From: Desulfopila_A sp964446655
Lineage (GTDB): Bacteria > Desulfobacterota > Desulfobulbia > Desulfobulbales > Desulfocapsaceae
Direction: 5' to 3'
DNA: 64,000 nucleotides
Assembly: GCA_964446655.1 (NCBI GenBank)
Contig: CAYUPL010000002.1
Coordinates: 62,001-126,000 of the forward strand
Shown piece by piece: positions 8,952 to 17,121 of the stretch (the first letter of the stretch is position 1; every line of letters begins with the position of its first letter). Both the position numbers and the translations under genes were made by a program. The notes under the pieces were generated by a model. It made no database searches. It saw only the letters and a list, made by a program, of their open reading frames with translations, and was not told where the DNA came from.

Positions 8952-10166
8952 TCAACCTGACAGAGGTTTATGTGCTAGAAAAAGTATGCCCTCTATCCAT
9001 TGATCTTTCTCCCGGCGCAGCGGTGTTGTCTGGTGGTTTTTAACTATCCAGCCTGTTTGGGTACAGGTTTCCTCTATATAGTTAAAAGAGTGAGCAAATC
9101 GACCTGATGTACGCAACACATAGTGCACATCTTCTGCTTTTTCGATGGAAAAGCAGAAAAAAGCACCAGGTGAGGCAATTGTGGATATGCCCATAAAAAT
9201 ATCCTCCAATTTGCCGACATACCCTAAAACATCAGTTGCGAGAATAAGAGTAAATTTTTGCGAGCAACTTGCAAGAAAGTCCTGCATTGCAGCGACCTGA
9301 AGTGAGGAGTAGATCCTTTTGGTTGAGGCGATATCCGTCATTTTGCTGGAGATATCCACACCGGTAATAGTCAGGCAAAGATCCGAGAAGGCTTCACCGG
9401 CCAGGCCTGTACCGCATCCTAAATCAAGACCTTGCAGCGTATGATTTTGCACCTTGTAAGTATCATTAAAAAGTAGTCGTAAGTTGACTGGAACTTTATA
9501 TTCCAAATCTGAAATCAGGCTGTTTTCATAACGGACGGAGTAGCTATCAAAAATTTCTTTGATGTATTGCGAAGGAACCGCGTCACATTTTTTTCCTGAA
9601 AGAGACGCCAACATATGCTTTGCGGCAAGATGTTCAGGGTTGAGTTCCAGTAAACGGCTATAATATTGTATGGCATTCCTATAATCTTCATTTGTATGAT
9701 ACAGGAAGGCCAGATTGTTCAGTGCTGCTTCGTTTTCCGGTTCAAGTTCCAGGACTTTTAGATAGTACATAATAGCCTTCTCATTCATTCCTGCATCTTT
9801 GCAGCAGCAGGCCAGGTTATAAAGGCTATCTGTGTCGTGTTTATCAAGAGTCAGTATTTTTTGATAATGGTGTATGGTTTCTTCATAAAAGCCAAGTTTT
9901 TTGGAACACAGGGCCAGGTTATAGAGAAGATCGATTTCTTCCGGAGCGCTCTGTAAAGCTTTTTTATAACACTGATAGGCTTCTTCAAAGCATTCCCGGT
10001 TGAAAAGTGCAATTCCCAGGTTGTAATTAACCAGAGGCGAATCCGGCAAAGCCGTAAGAATCTGTTTATAGAGTCTACAGGCTGCATCAACTCTGCCGCT
10101 CTGCTGGAGGGATACTGCTTCATTAAATTGTTTTTCTAAATCGTTTTGACGCGCTGTGTTGTGCAT
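8952..10166 (-). CDS. TPR-repeat SAM-dependent methyltransferase
   Basis: The N-terminal half (about residues 8-190) holds five tetratricopeptide repeats with the usual spacing and NLG/NLA/NLAFL signatures. The C-terminal half is a class I methyltransferase with motif I LDLGCGTGLAGEAF and the acidic turn ITGVDISSKM. It is followed by an ATDVLGY segment at the position of the catalytic loop. Such proteins are annotated as predicted TPR methyltransferases; the substrate is unknown and the TPRs probably supply a protein partner. No signal peptide is seen. Divergent from mgtE, it shares a 157-base intergenic region with that gene's promoter. Confidence 0.85.
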   Translation of the reverse strand: MHNTARQNDLEKQFNEAVSLQQSGRVDAACRLYKQILTALPDSPLVNYNLGIALFNRECFEEAYQCYKKALQSAPEEIDLLYNLALCSKKLGFYEETIHHYQKILTLDKHDTDSLYNLACCCKDAGMNEKAIMYYLKVLELEPENEAALNNLAFLYHTNEDYRNAIQYYSRLLELNPEHLAAKHMLASLSGKKCDAVPSQYIKEIFDSYSVRYENSLISDLEYKVPVNLRLLFNDTYKVQNHTLQGLDLGCGTGLAGEAFSDLCLTITGVDISSKMTDIASTKRIYSSLQVAAMQDFLASCSQKFTLILATDVLGYVGKLEDIFMGISTIASPGAFFCFSIEKAEDVHYVLRTSGRFAHSFNYIEETCTQTGWIVKNHQTTPLRREKDQWIEGILFLAHKPLSG

Positions 10167-10221
10167 AAAGGCATATTAATATTAATAATAAAATGGAATG
10201 TGAAATGTGTGGTGTTTCAAT

Positions 10222-10251
10222 TTGACCTTGCAGTGAAAATAGGTGTAGTAT
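10222..10251 (+). promoter_or_regulatory. Sigma-70-type promoter upstream of mgtE
   Basis: TTGACC at 10222-10227 and TAGTAT at 10246-10251, separated by 18 bases, lie about 70 bases before the mgtE start. This is a good match to -35 and -10 elements, though assignment is by sequence only. No riboswitch-like M-box structure is evident in the short leader. Confidence 0.5.
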
Positions 10252-10323
10252 GATCAGCCGTCAAAATATACTAAAGCTGATACAAATTTCAACACAAGAC
10301 TCCTCCATGGGGCAGAGAAGGCT

Positions 10324-11712
10324 ATGGCAGCAGAAGACAAATCAAAGAAAGATCTGATCGGCAATGAAGGCATCGTTATACTGGACATGGTTCGTCGTCT
10401 TAACAGAAGGAATGCCTCGGCGCATCTTAAAAAACTGATAAGTAAAACACATCCAGCAGATATGGCCTGGGTCTTTCGGTATCTCGCTGAAAATGAAAGA
10501 AAAAACGTATTTGGAATAATTGCTCAGACCGACCAGGTCGGGGAGTTTTTAAGTGAGCTTGATGAATCCATTATGATAGATCTTGTCCAGGGCCTTGCAC
10601 CGCAATACATGGCTGATGTTGTTTCTAAGATGGCTTCGGATGACGCCGTGGATCTGCTCGAAGCACTGCCGGACGAAGTTGCGTATGAGATACGTAAGCA
10701 CATGGAGAAAAAGGACAGGGAGGAGGTGGATGAATTGATGCAATATCATCCACAGTCAGCCGGTGGTCTGATGTCAACAGATTACATGAGCCTCGACGAG
10801 GAATTGAGTGTCGGTGATGCAATAGCGCTGGTGCAGAAGCGTAGTGAAGAGAAAGAAATGGTTTTTTATCTCTATATTACGCATGGAGAGGGAAAATTGT
10901 CCGGAGTGGTTTCGCTGCGTGAGCTGTTGATGCACCCACCACATAGACAGTTGAAGAATATAATGAATGACAAAGTGATTTCCGTCAGTACCGATACCGA
11001 CCAGGAGGAAGTTGCCCACATCGTATCGCAATATAATTTTTTGGCTGTCCCGGTTGTCGACTCGGCGTACAGTCTTGTTGGTATAGTAACTGTCGATGAT
11101 ATTATTGATGTTATAAGGGAGGAAGCTACCGAAGATTTTCTGCAGATGGCAGGTGCTGGTAAGGATAGAGAAATATTACTAAAATCAACAAGAGAAAGTG
11201 CTTTGCTGCGTGCGCCATGGCTTTTCGCCTCATGGGTGGGAGGTATTATGGCCATGGTTATAATCGGTGCCTTTGAGCAGGAGCTGACCAAAGTGCTGGC
11301 CCTCGCTTCATTCGTACCAATTGTAATGGGTATGGGCGGAAACATCGCAACCCAGTCTTCGACTATTATAGTTCGTGGTATTGCAACCGGCCGTATTAAT
11401 ATGAATGAGTTCATCAAGGTTATTTTTAAAGAAATGCGGGTTGGCCTTATTCTTGGTATTCTCTATGGTCTGCTTATTGGGATTGTGGTTTCTTTTATTT
11501 ATACCGACCCTCAACTTCTCGGATTGGTTGTCGGCATTTCCATTTTTTCATGTATGATTATGTCGGCAACCATTGGAGCTTTTATTCCCCTGATATTGAA
11601 ACGTTTTGATATAGACGCCGCCATTGCCACGGGACCTTTCGTTACGACATCCATCGATATAGTTGGAGTTATACTCTATTTCTGGGTTGCAAAACTCCTT
11701 TTGAATCTTTAA
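10324..11712 (+). CDS. mgtE: Magnesium transporter MgtE
   Basis: 462-residue Mg2+ channel of the MgtE family. The order is a cytoplasmic N-domain of helical repeats (about residues 15-130, including MASDDAVDLLEALPDE), a CBS pair (about 140-265, with MSTDYMSLDE and VVDSAYSLVGIVTVDD), a plug helix, and five membrane segments from about 290. The pore-region signature PIVMGMGGNIATQSSTI is present. In the family, the CBS and N domains sense cytoplasmic Mg2+ and close the pore. It starts after the AGAGAAGG site, and an HtrA-like protease follows 15 bases after the stop. Confidence 0.95.
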   Translation: MAAEDKSKKDLIGNEGIVILDMVRRLNRRNASAHLKKLISKTHPADMAWVFRYLAENERKNVFGIIAQTDQVGEFLSELDESIMIDLVQGLAPQYMADVVSKMASDDAVDLLEALPDEVAYEIRKHMEKKDREEVDELMQYHPQSAGGLMSTDYMSLDEELSVGDAIALVQKRSEEKEMVFYLYITHGEGKLSGVVSLRELLMHPPHRQLKNIMNDKVISVSTDTDQEEVAHIVSQYNFLAVPVVDSAYSLVGIVTVDDIIDVIREEATEDFLQMAGAGKDREILLKSTRESALLRAPWLFASWVGGIMAMVIIGAFEQELTKVLALASFVPIVMGMGGNIATQSSTIIVRGIATGRINMNEFIKVIFKEMRVGLILGILYGLLIGIVVSFIYTDPQLLGLVVGISIFSCMIMSATIGAFIPLILKRFDIDAAIATGPFVTTSIDIVGVILYFWVAKLLLNL

Positions 11713-11727
11713 CCGACTATTATTCCA

Positions 11728-12837
11728 ATGAGACATAATCAATCACATGGGCGAGTTTCTCCACTTGCCCTGCTTGTCATTGCTGTTTTAGGGGCATGGT
11801 TGCTTTTCAACCCGTTAGGCAGAATAGACAGAGAACATGCTGAACCACGGGCGGTAACGGCACGAGGGGATCTGGCTGAAGACGAAAAAAATACCATAGA
11901 CATATTCAAAAACACCTCTTCTTCCGTTGTTTTTATAACCAGTAAAGCTCTCCGCCGGAATTTTTTTTCCCTTAATGCAGTTGAGATTCCTCAAGGAACA
12001 GGATCGGGTATAGTATGGGATAAATCCGGCCGCATAGTAACCAATTTTCATGTTATAAGTGATGCTAATACCATACAGGTAACCATGGCCGACCATTCTC
12101 AATGGAAGGCCATACTCGTAGGCGCTGCGCCGGACAAAGATTTAGCCGTATTACAGATCAGTGCCCCGGAGAGAGTGTTGCATCCTATTCCAATTGGTGA
12201 TGCGGAAAATCTCCTTGTGGGGCAGAAGGTTTTTGCCATAGGCAATCCTTTTGGGCTTGATCAAACAATGACTTCAGGTATAATTTCTGCGTTGGGACGA
12301 GAAATCAATGCCATTACCGGCCGCGTTATTCGAGGGGTTATTCAGACGGACGCAGCGATTAACCCTGGAAATTCAGGCGGACCACTTCTTGATAGCGCCG
12401 GCAGGCTTATCGGTATTAATACTGCAATATACAGTCCTTCGGGATCCTATGCCGGAATAGGCTTTGCCGTGCCTGTGGAAGAGGTAAACGAGGCCGTACC
12501 CCTGTTGATAAAGGATGGCCGCTTGATCAAACCGGGCCTCGGAGTCAGTCTGGCCGATAGCCGGATATCACGTCAATTGGGCATACAAGGCTTGATAATT
12601 GTTGATGTTACCACCGGGAGCGGTGCCCATAAAGCCGGCCTGCGACCAACTTCACAATTCGGAGGAGATATTGTTTTAGGGGATATCATAAAAGCAATTG
12701 ACGGCAGCGCTGTTCTGAGTCTGAATGATATTCAGGACATACTTGAACAACACAACGTTGGAGATGAAATTGTGGTAACAATTGAACGAAATAAAACCGA
12801 GATGCAGCTTAAGGTGCAGCTTTCCGCCTTGAACTAA
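11728..12837 (+). CDS. HtrA/Deg-family trypsin-like serine protease with one PDZ domain
   Basis: 369-residue periplasmic protease anchored by one N-terminal membrane helix (residues about 11-29) without a signal-peptidase site. The catalytic triad is visible: His108 in TNFHVISDA, Asp138 in DKDLAVLQI and Ser216 in PGNSGGPLL. A single PDZ domain covers about 265-365 (GLIIVDVTTGSGAHKAGL). One helix plus protease plus one PDZ is the DegS layout, although many Desulfobacterota proteins with this layout have no demonstrated sigma-E role. It lies 15 bases after mgtE, likely in one transcript, and converges with the CorC-type gene only six bases away. Confidence 0.92.
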   Translation: MRHNQSHGRVSPLALLVIAVLGAWLLFNPLGRIDREHAEPRAVTARGDLAEDEKNTIDIFKNTSSSVVFITSKALRRNFFSLNAVEIPQGTGSGIVWDKSGRIVTNFHVISDANTIQVTMADHSQWKAILVGAAPDKDLAVLQISAPERVLHPIPIGDAENLLVGQKVFAIGNPFGLDQTMTSGIISALGREINAITGRVIRGVIQTDAAINPGNSGGPLLDSAGRLIGINTAIYSPSGSYAGIGFAVPVEEVNEAVPLLIKDGRLIKPGLGVSLADSRISRQLGIQGLIIVDVTTGSGAHKAGLRPTSQFGGDIVLGDIIKAIDGSAVLSLNDIQDILEQHNVGDEIVVTIERNKTEMQLKVQLSALN

Positions 12838-12843
12838 TGATTT

Positions 12844-13890
12844 TTACATTCTTGTCCTTCTTTTCATTGTTTCGAGAGTCTGCTTTCGTGCCAGTTCCCG
12901 CATATCAAGGGCTTTATCTGATTCGTCAATAATTTCCCGACCAACAATTTCTTCTAAAATGTCCTCCATTGAAATTATACCGGTCATCGAACCATACTCG
13001 TCAACAACAACGAAAAGATGCTGTCTTCGATCAAAAAAATCGATAAGCACGCTATTGAGGGCTGCCGTTTCGGGAACGAAATGAACTGTTCGTTTGAGTG
13101 ATGAGAGCTGCTTTTCAAACTGCTGCTTCGCTGCAGCGAGCAGGACATCTTTGCGCATTATCATGCCTGTTACGTTATTGGGCTCATTATTAAATATTGG
13201 AACTCTACTATGACTGGTAAGCCTCTGGATCTGCGCCATGGCATCGGCGATGGTCAGGTCTTCGTTGAGGGAGAATGTTACGGTTCTGGGAGTCATAACC
13301 TGGCGCACCATCTTTGTCTGCAGTACTAAAATATTGTTTATTACTCGCTCCTGGTCGGGATCTATTTCTCCGGACTTCAAAGAAAGGGATGCTATTGTTT
13401 GAAGCTCCTCGGCCGAGATGTTGCTTATCCTGTTATGTTGGGGGATCATTTGGGTGACAAGTCGGCACAGCAGTATGATGGGTTTGAGAAGGACAACCAT
13501 CCAGAAGAGAGGAACAGCGACAAAAGGCGCAAGTCTGAGGGAAAAGGAGACTCCGACTGTTTTGGGAATTATTTCCGAAAAAATAAGGATTGCCAGTGTG
13601 AATACCGCTGAAAACCAGAGGACGTTTTGGTCACCATAAAGCTTGGCGACACTGGCCCCGGCTATGGCTGCTCCAATTGTGTTGGCGACAGTGTTGAGTG
13701 TGAGAATCGCGGTGATGGGTTCATCGATATTCCGACGCAGATTTTTAAGAAGAGGCCCGGCAGAATGGCCGTTCTTTCTGAGAAGCTCTACCTGGCTGGT
13801 AGTTAACGAATAGAGCACAGCTTCACAAACAGAACAGAAAGCTGAAACAACAATTGCCAATGAAACGGCGATAATCAAGGTGCTTAACAC
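12844..13890 (-). CDS. CNNM/CorC-type transporter-associated protein (DUF21 plus CBS pair)
   Basis: 348-residue inner-membrane protein. The N-terminal half is a DUF21/CNNM membrane domain with about four hydrophobic segments, including the signature AVLYSLTTSQVELLRKNG and FSEIIPKTVG. The C-terminal part is a CBS pair (VMTPRTVTFSLNE, VVDEYGSMTGIISMEDILEEIVG). Family members are linked to magnesium or cobalt efflux and are often misnamed hemolysins. The C-terminal CorC_HlyC domain seen in longer homologues appears absent, leaving a short basic tail. It lies close to mgtE, which may reflect shared magnesium homeostasis, but it is transcribed toward it. Confidence 0.88.
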   Translation of the reverse strand: MLSTLIIAVSLAIVVSAFCSVCEAVLYSLTTSQVELLRKNGHSAGPLLKNLRRNIDEPITAILTLNTVANTIGAAIAGASVAKLYGDQNVLWFSAVFTLAILIFSEIIPKTVGVSFSLRLAPFVAVPLFWMVVLLKPIILLCRLVTQMIPQHNRISNISAEELQTIASLSLKSGEIDPDQERVINNILVLQTKMVRQVMTPRTVTFSLNEDLTIADAMAQIQRLTSHSRVPIFNNEPNNVTGMIMRKDVLLAAAKQQFEKQLSSLKRTVHFVPETAALNSVLIDFFDRRQHLFVVVDEYGSMTGIISMEDILEEIVGREIIDESDKALDMRELARKQTLETMKRRTRM

Positions 13891-14078
13891 TGTAATTCTC
13901 CTCTGCCTATGGCGGAAATATTATTGGTACTCTATAGAAAAAAAGAAATGTGGTAAAGCAATAAACATGGTTGACTGTATACTTCAAAGAAATACCTTCA
14001 TCTATATGTGCACTTAGTCGCTTTATAGGGCGAAGCAGACTTTTACAACGTTGGTTTTGCTAAAAGGAAGAACTGGAA

Positions 14079-15617
14079 ATGGAACATACTAAAATTGTAG
14101 TTCGTGCAAAGGTAAACAAGACGTACGCACCAGACATTACGTTTTTCTGTGTTGGTCAAAAGGCTAAACAGAAACCGGACATTTCACTGCAAATACAGCA
14201 GGAATGTTTGCTTAAGGCAGCAAATCTTGGTGACTTCAAAGGTGATGAGAATGACGTTCTTCTTCTCTACGGCAATGATGGTCAGGAAAATTTCGGCAGC
14301 AAAAGAACGGCATTTATAGGTTTTGGCAAGGTTAATAAAAAGACCAAAAGCGAAGAACTTTGCGAAAAGATGAGGGTTGCCGGTGGTAATATCGCCGCGC
14401 TCTGCAAAAAAGTAAAAGCCGATAAGGCTTGCATGTTTCTACCTGAAATGGCGTCAGATAAGGCTATGCTGGACGCCATCTACAGTCTCACTGAAGGTGT
14501 TCTCCTGGGAAATTACAGTTTTCAAAAGTATAAAACTGATTCCAAGGAAGAGAAACCCTATCAAGGCATCAAAGAGCTTCAAATTGTTGTTCCTCAAAAC
14601 GTGAAATCACTGCGGCAGGAAGCAGAGCTTGCTCAGGTTGTAGCTCTTTCCACCTGCCATGCACGGGATATGGCCAATGAGCCTGGAAATAATTGGACTG
14701 CTTCCTGTTTTGCTGATTACGCAGAAAAATTGGCTGATAAATATCAAATGAAATGCACAGTGTTTGACAAGAAGCAATTGCACAAGATGGGGATGGGAGG
14801 AATTCTTGCCGTCAACAAGGGTTCTGTAACTCCACCGAAACTGGTTGTTCTGCAATACACAGCCTCAGAGAAAGCTCAAACACTGCTTCTCGTCGGAAAA
14901 GGGCTTACTTTCGACTCCGGTGGAGTAAGTCTTAAGCCTTCTTCCGGAATGGAAGATATGAAGTACGACATGTGTGGTGGCGCCGCAGTGCTGGCGACCA
15001 TGAATGGGGTTGGATTTTTGAAACCGCAGTGCAATGTTATTGCAATTGTTCCGGCAACTGATAATATGCCGGCAGGGTCAGCGCTAAAACCTGGCGATAT
15101 TATTTATCATTATAACAAAAAAACAGCAGAGATAATAAACACGGACGCTGAAGGCCGGCTGATACTTGCAGATGCACTGGCATATGGAATTGAGAAATAT
15201 TCCCCGGATTATGTTATCGATCTTGCGACATTAACCGGAGCAGTAATAATTGGACTTGGGCATCATCATAGTGGGCTGTTTTCCAATAATGACTTTTTGG
15301 CAGAGAAATTAATCGAGGCCGGCGGAAAATGCGGAGAGCCCCTATGGAGAATGCCGCTGGGGCCGAACTACAGGAAACAACTGGATTCAAAGGTGGCCGA
15401 CATAAAGAACACAGGAGGTCGACCTGGAGGCGCTATTACAGCAGCTGAATATCTTCAAGCCTTTGTCGGAGATACGGCTTGGGCTCATCTCGATATTGCC
15501 GGAACGGCGTGGAGCTTTTCTGAAAAAACCTATATACCAGAAGGTGGGCCGTCAGGCATTGGCGTACGCACTCTTGTAGATTTTATCAGAGAATTGAGCG
15601 ATAAAGGGGATAAATAA
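14079..15617 (+). CDS. pepA: Leucyl aminopeptidase PepA (M17)
   Basis: 512-residue cytoplasmic metallo-aminopeptidase, full length for M17. The two-metal site is complete: Lys274 and Asp279 in GKGLTFDSGG, Asp297 in KYDMCGGAA, and Asp356 and Glu358 in NTDAEGR. The catalytic arginine (GR, residue 360) follows. The variable N-terminal domain (about 1-165) is less conserved. The ribosome-binding site is AAAGGAAG. In some bacteria PepA also binds DNA at cer-type sites, which cannot be judged here. The gene is monocistronic: a strong hairpin terminator shared with the convergent cold-shock gene follows immediately. Confidence 0.97.
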   Translation: MEHTKIVVRAKVNKTYAPDITFFCVGQKAKQKPDISLQIQQECLLKAANLGDFKGDENDVLLLYGNDGQENFGSKRTAFIGFGKVNKKTKSEELCEKMRVAGGNIAALCKKVKADKACMFLPEMASDKAMLDAIYSLTEGVLLGNYSFQKYKTDSKEEKPYQGIKELQIVVPQNVKSLRQEAELAQVVALSTCHARDMANEPGNNWTASCFADYAEKLADKYQMKCTVFDKKQLHKMGMGGILAVNKGSVTPPKLVVLQYTASEKAQTLLLVGKGLTFDSGGVSLKPSSGMEDMKYDMCGGAAVLATMNGVGFLKPQCNVIAIVPATDNMPAGSALKPGDIIYHYNKKTAEIINTDAEGRLILADALAYGIEKYSPDYVIDLATLTGAVIIGLGHHHSGLFSNNDFLAEKLIEAGGKCGEPLWRMPLGPNYRKQLDSKVADIKNTGGRPGGAITAAEYLQAFVGDTAWAHLDIAGTAWSFSEKTYIPEGGPSGIGVRTLVDFIRELSDKGDK

Positions 15618-15621
15618 CAGG

Positions 15622-15654
15622 AAAAAAGCCCCCTCATCCATGAGAGGGCTTTTT
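15622..15654. terminator. Bidirectional Rho-independent terminator between pepA and the cold-shock gene
   Basis: The arms AGCCCCCTCAT and ATGAGAGGGCT pair with one mismatch around a two-base loop and are flanked by A and T runs. The structure therefore works as a terminator in both directions, serving the two convergent genes. Confidence 0.85.
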
Positions 15655-15669
15655 CGGGCGTGTGTGCTA

Positions 15670-15870
15670 TCAGATTTTTACAACATTTTCAGCAGCAGGA
15701 CCTTTGGGACCATCTACAATTTCAAAGCTCACCCGAGCACCTTCTTCCAGAGATTTAAAGCCTTCGGATTGAATAGCGGAGTAGTGAACAAATACATCCT
15801 GTCCGCCATCTTGCTCGATAAAGCCAAAACCTTTTGAATCATTAAACCACTTCACTGTTCCTTCTGCCAT
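15670..15870 (-). CDS. Cold-shock domain protein (CspA family)
   Basis: 66-residue single-domain RNA chaperone. It carries RNP1 KGFGFI and RNP2 VFVHY, the opening GTVKWFNDSKG, and the C-terminal GPAAENV region typical of CspA/CspC proteins. It binds single-stranded RNA or DNA and melts secondary structure, particularly after cold shock. AAAGGAG lies eight bases before the ATG. Unusually for such a small gene it is preceded by almost 400 bases without another gene. The nearest 200 bases contain several inverted repeats, consistent with the structured thermosensitive leaders known for csp genes. Confidence 0.97.
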   Translation of the reverse strand: MAEGTVKWFNDSKGFGFIEQDGGQDVFVHYSAIQSEGFKSLEEGARVSFEIVDGPKGPAAENVVKI

Positions 15871-16254
15871 GTTGTAACTCCTTTTGTACTCAGTTCTTGG
15901 AAGAACTCAATGATAACAACCCGATTCAATATTTAATCGGACAACATAAATAGTGTGCCTGTAAGACTTCCTGAAGGTGTCTTGTGCATCAGGAAAGCTG
16001 AGGAAATATTACCACAGGAAAAATAATATGTGGACTTATCACACGTTATCTACGCAATTAGCATAGGCACACTTGAAAATCAATGTTTTTTTTACTTTTA
16101 TTGTACGGAGCCTTTTGGATAGGAGTCGATTTAGCACTTTCCAGTCGACAACAAAATCGTTATAAATGACTATTGATTGTAATTACGACAAGATTGTTTA
16201 TGCACGACGCATCAGAATTCGACGTCTGAACCTTAATTTTTTATACATATAAAT
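15871..16254. promoter_or_regulatory. Long structured divergent region (cold-shock leader and oleB upstream)
   Basis: No protein gene is seen. Inverted repeats on the cold-shock side are AGTTCTT/AAGAACT at 15892-15907, CCGATT/AATCGG at 15921-15940, TTCCTGA/TCAGGAA at 15968-15995, and a long-range pair AGTGTGCCT (15952-15960) with AGGCACACT (16065-16073). These suggest a folded 5' leader on the minus strand. The remaining A+T-rich 180 bases precede oleB and give no clear -35/-10 pair that I can defend. Confidence 0.5.
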
Positions 16255-17121
16255 ATGTTGCATCCAGAATACCCTTTTACTTCACACTATGCCGAAATAG
16301 GCGGCCATCGTCTTCATTACCTTGATGAAGGAGAGGGTGCCGTTGTAGTGGCTGTGCACGGCAACCCCACCTGGTCCTTTTATTACCGGAATGTGGTATC
16401 GTACTTAAAAAAATCATTCCGCGTTATTGCTCTTGATAACATGGGGTGTGGTTTCTCCGACAAGCCTCAGGATTATCCCTATACCCTTGAACGACATATT
16501 CAGAATCTTACAGAACTACTCACACTTCTCAAGATTGAGAGATGTTCCTTCATCGTACACGATTGGGGTGGAGCCATAGGCTTGGGCTACACCGTTCGCA
16601 ATCCGGCGAAGATTGAAAAACTCATTGTTTTGAATACCGCAGCCTTTCGCTCCCGCCGGATACCATTTCGTATCCGGCTCTGTCGATGGCCTGTTATCGG
16701 AGATATTCTTGTCAGGGGGTGTAACGGTTTTGCCTGGCCGGCCACGTTTATGGCGGTAACCAAAAAGATGGCGAGTCAGACAAGAGATTATTACCTCTTG
16801 CCGTATGACACCTGGAAAAACAGAATCGCCATACATCGATTTGTGCAAGATATCCCTCTTGCCTCTTCTCATCCGTCATATCCGACTCTTGTCGCGATTG
16901 AAGAAGGTCTCAAGGAGTTGCAAGACCTTAATATTCCTATGTTACTGTTGTGGGGAGGACAGGATTTCTGTTTTACCAGGGACTTTTTCGAAGAGTGGCG
17001 CAATCGTTTTCCTCAAGCAGAATCATATATGTTTGAAGATTTTGGACATTATGTCCTTGAAGATGGCTCTAAGGTCCTCTTACCCTTGATAAGCAACTTT
17101 CTTAATCCGTATGTCGACTGA
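16255..17121 (+). CDS. oleB: OleB, haloalkane-dehalogenase-like beta-lactone decarboxylase
   Basis: 288-residue alpha/beta hydrolase of the haloalkane-dehalogenase type. Asp103 in VHDWGGA is the nucleophile, Asp237 in WGGQDF the likely acid, and His265 in FGHYVLED the base; HGNPTWSFYYR forms the oxyanion region. Alone this would be only a hydrolase, but it overlaps an AMP-ligase-like OleC and then an OleD reductase, the conserved order of long-chain olefin clusters. There OleB decarboxylates the beta-lactone made by OleC to give an internal cis-olefin. No ribosome-binding site is obvious. OleA, the condensing enzyme normally next to it, is not upstream. Confidence 0.88.
   Translation: MLHPEYPFTSHYAEIGGHRLHYLDEGEGAVVVAVHGNPTWSFYYRNVVSYLKKSFRVIALDNMGCGFSDKPQDYPYTLERHIQNLTELLTLLKIERCSFIVHDWGGAIGLGYTVRNPAKIEKLIVLNTAAFRSRRIPFRIRLCRWPVIGDILVRGCNGFAWPATFMAVTKKMASQTRDYYLLPYDTWKNRIAIHRFVQDIPLASSHPSYPTLVAIEEGLKELQDLNIPMLLLWGGQDFCFTRDFFEEWRNRFPQAESYMFEDFGHYVLEDGSKVLLPLISNFLNPYVD

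Noticed and set aside
12844..13890. Hemolysin
   Set aside because: The old hemolysin label for DUF21-CBS proteins is misleading; domains point to ion transport.
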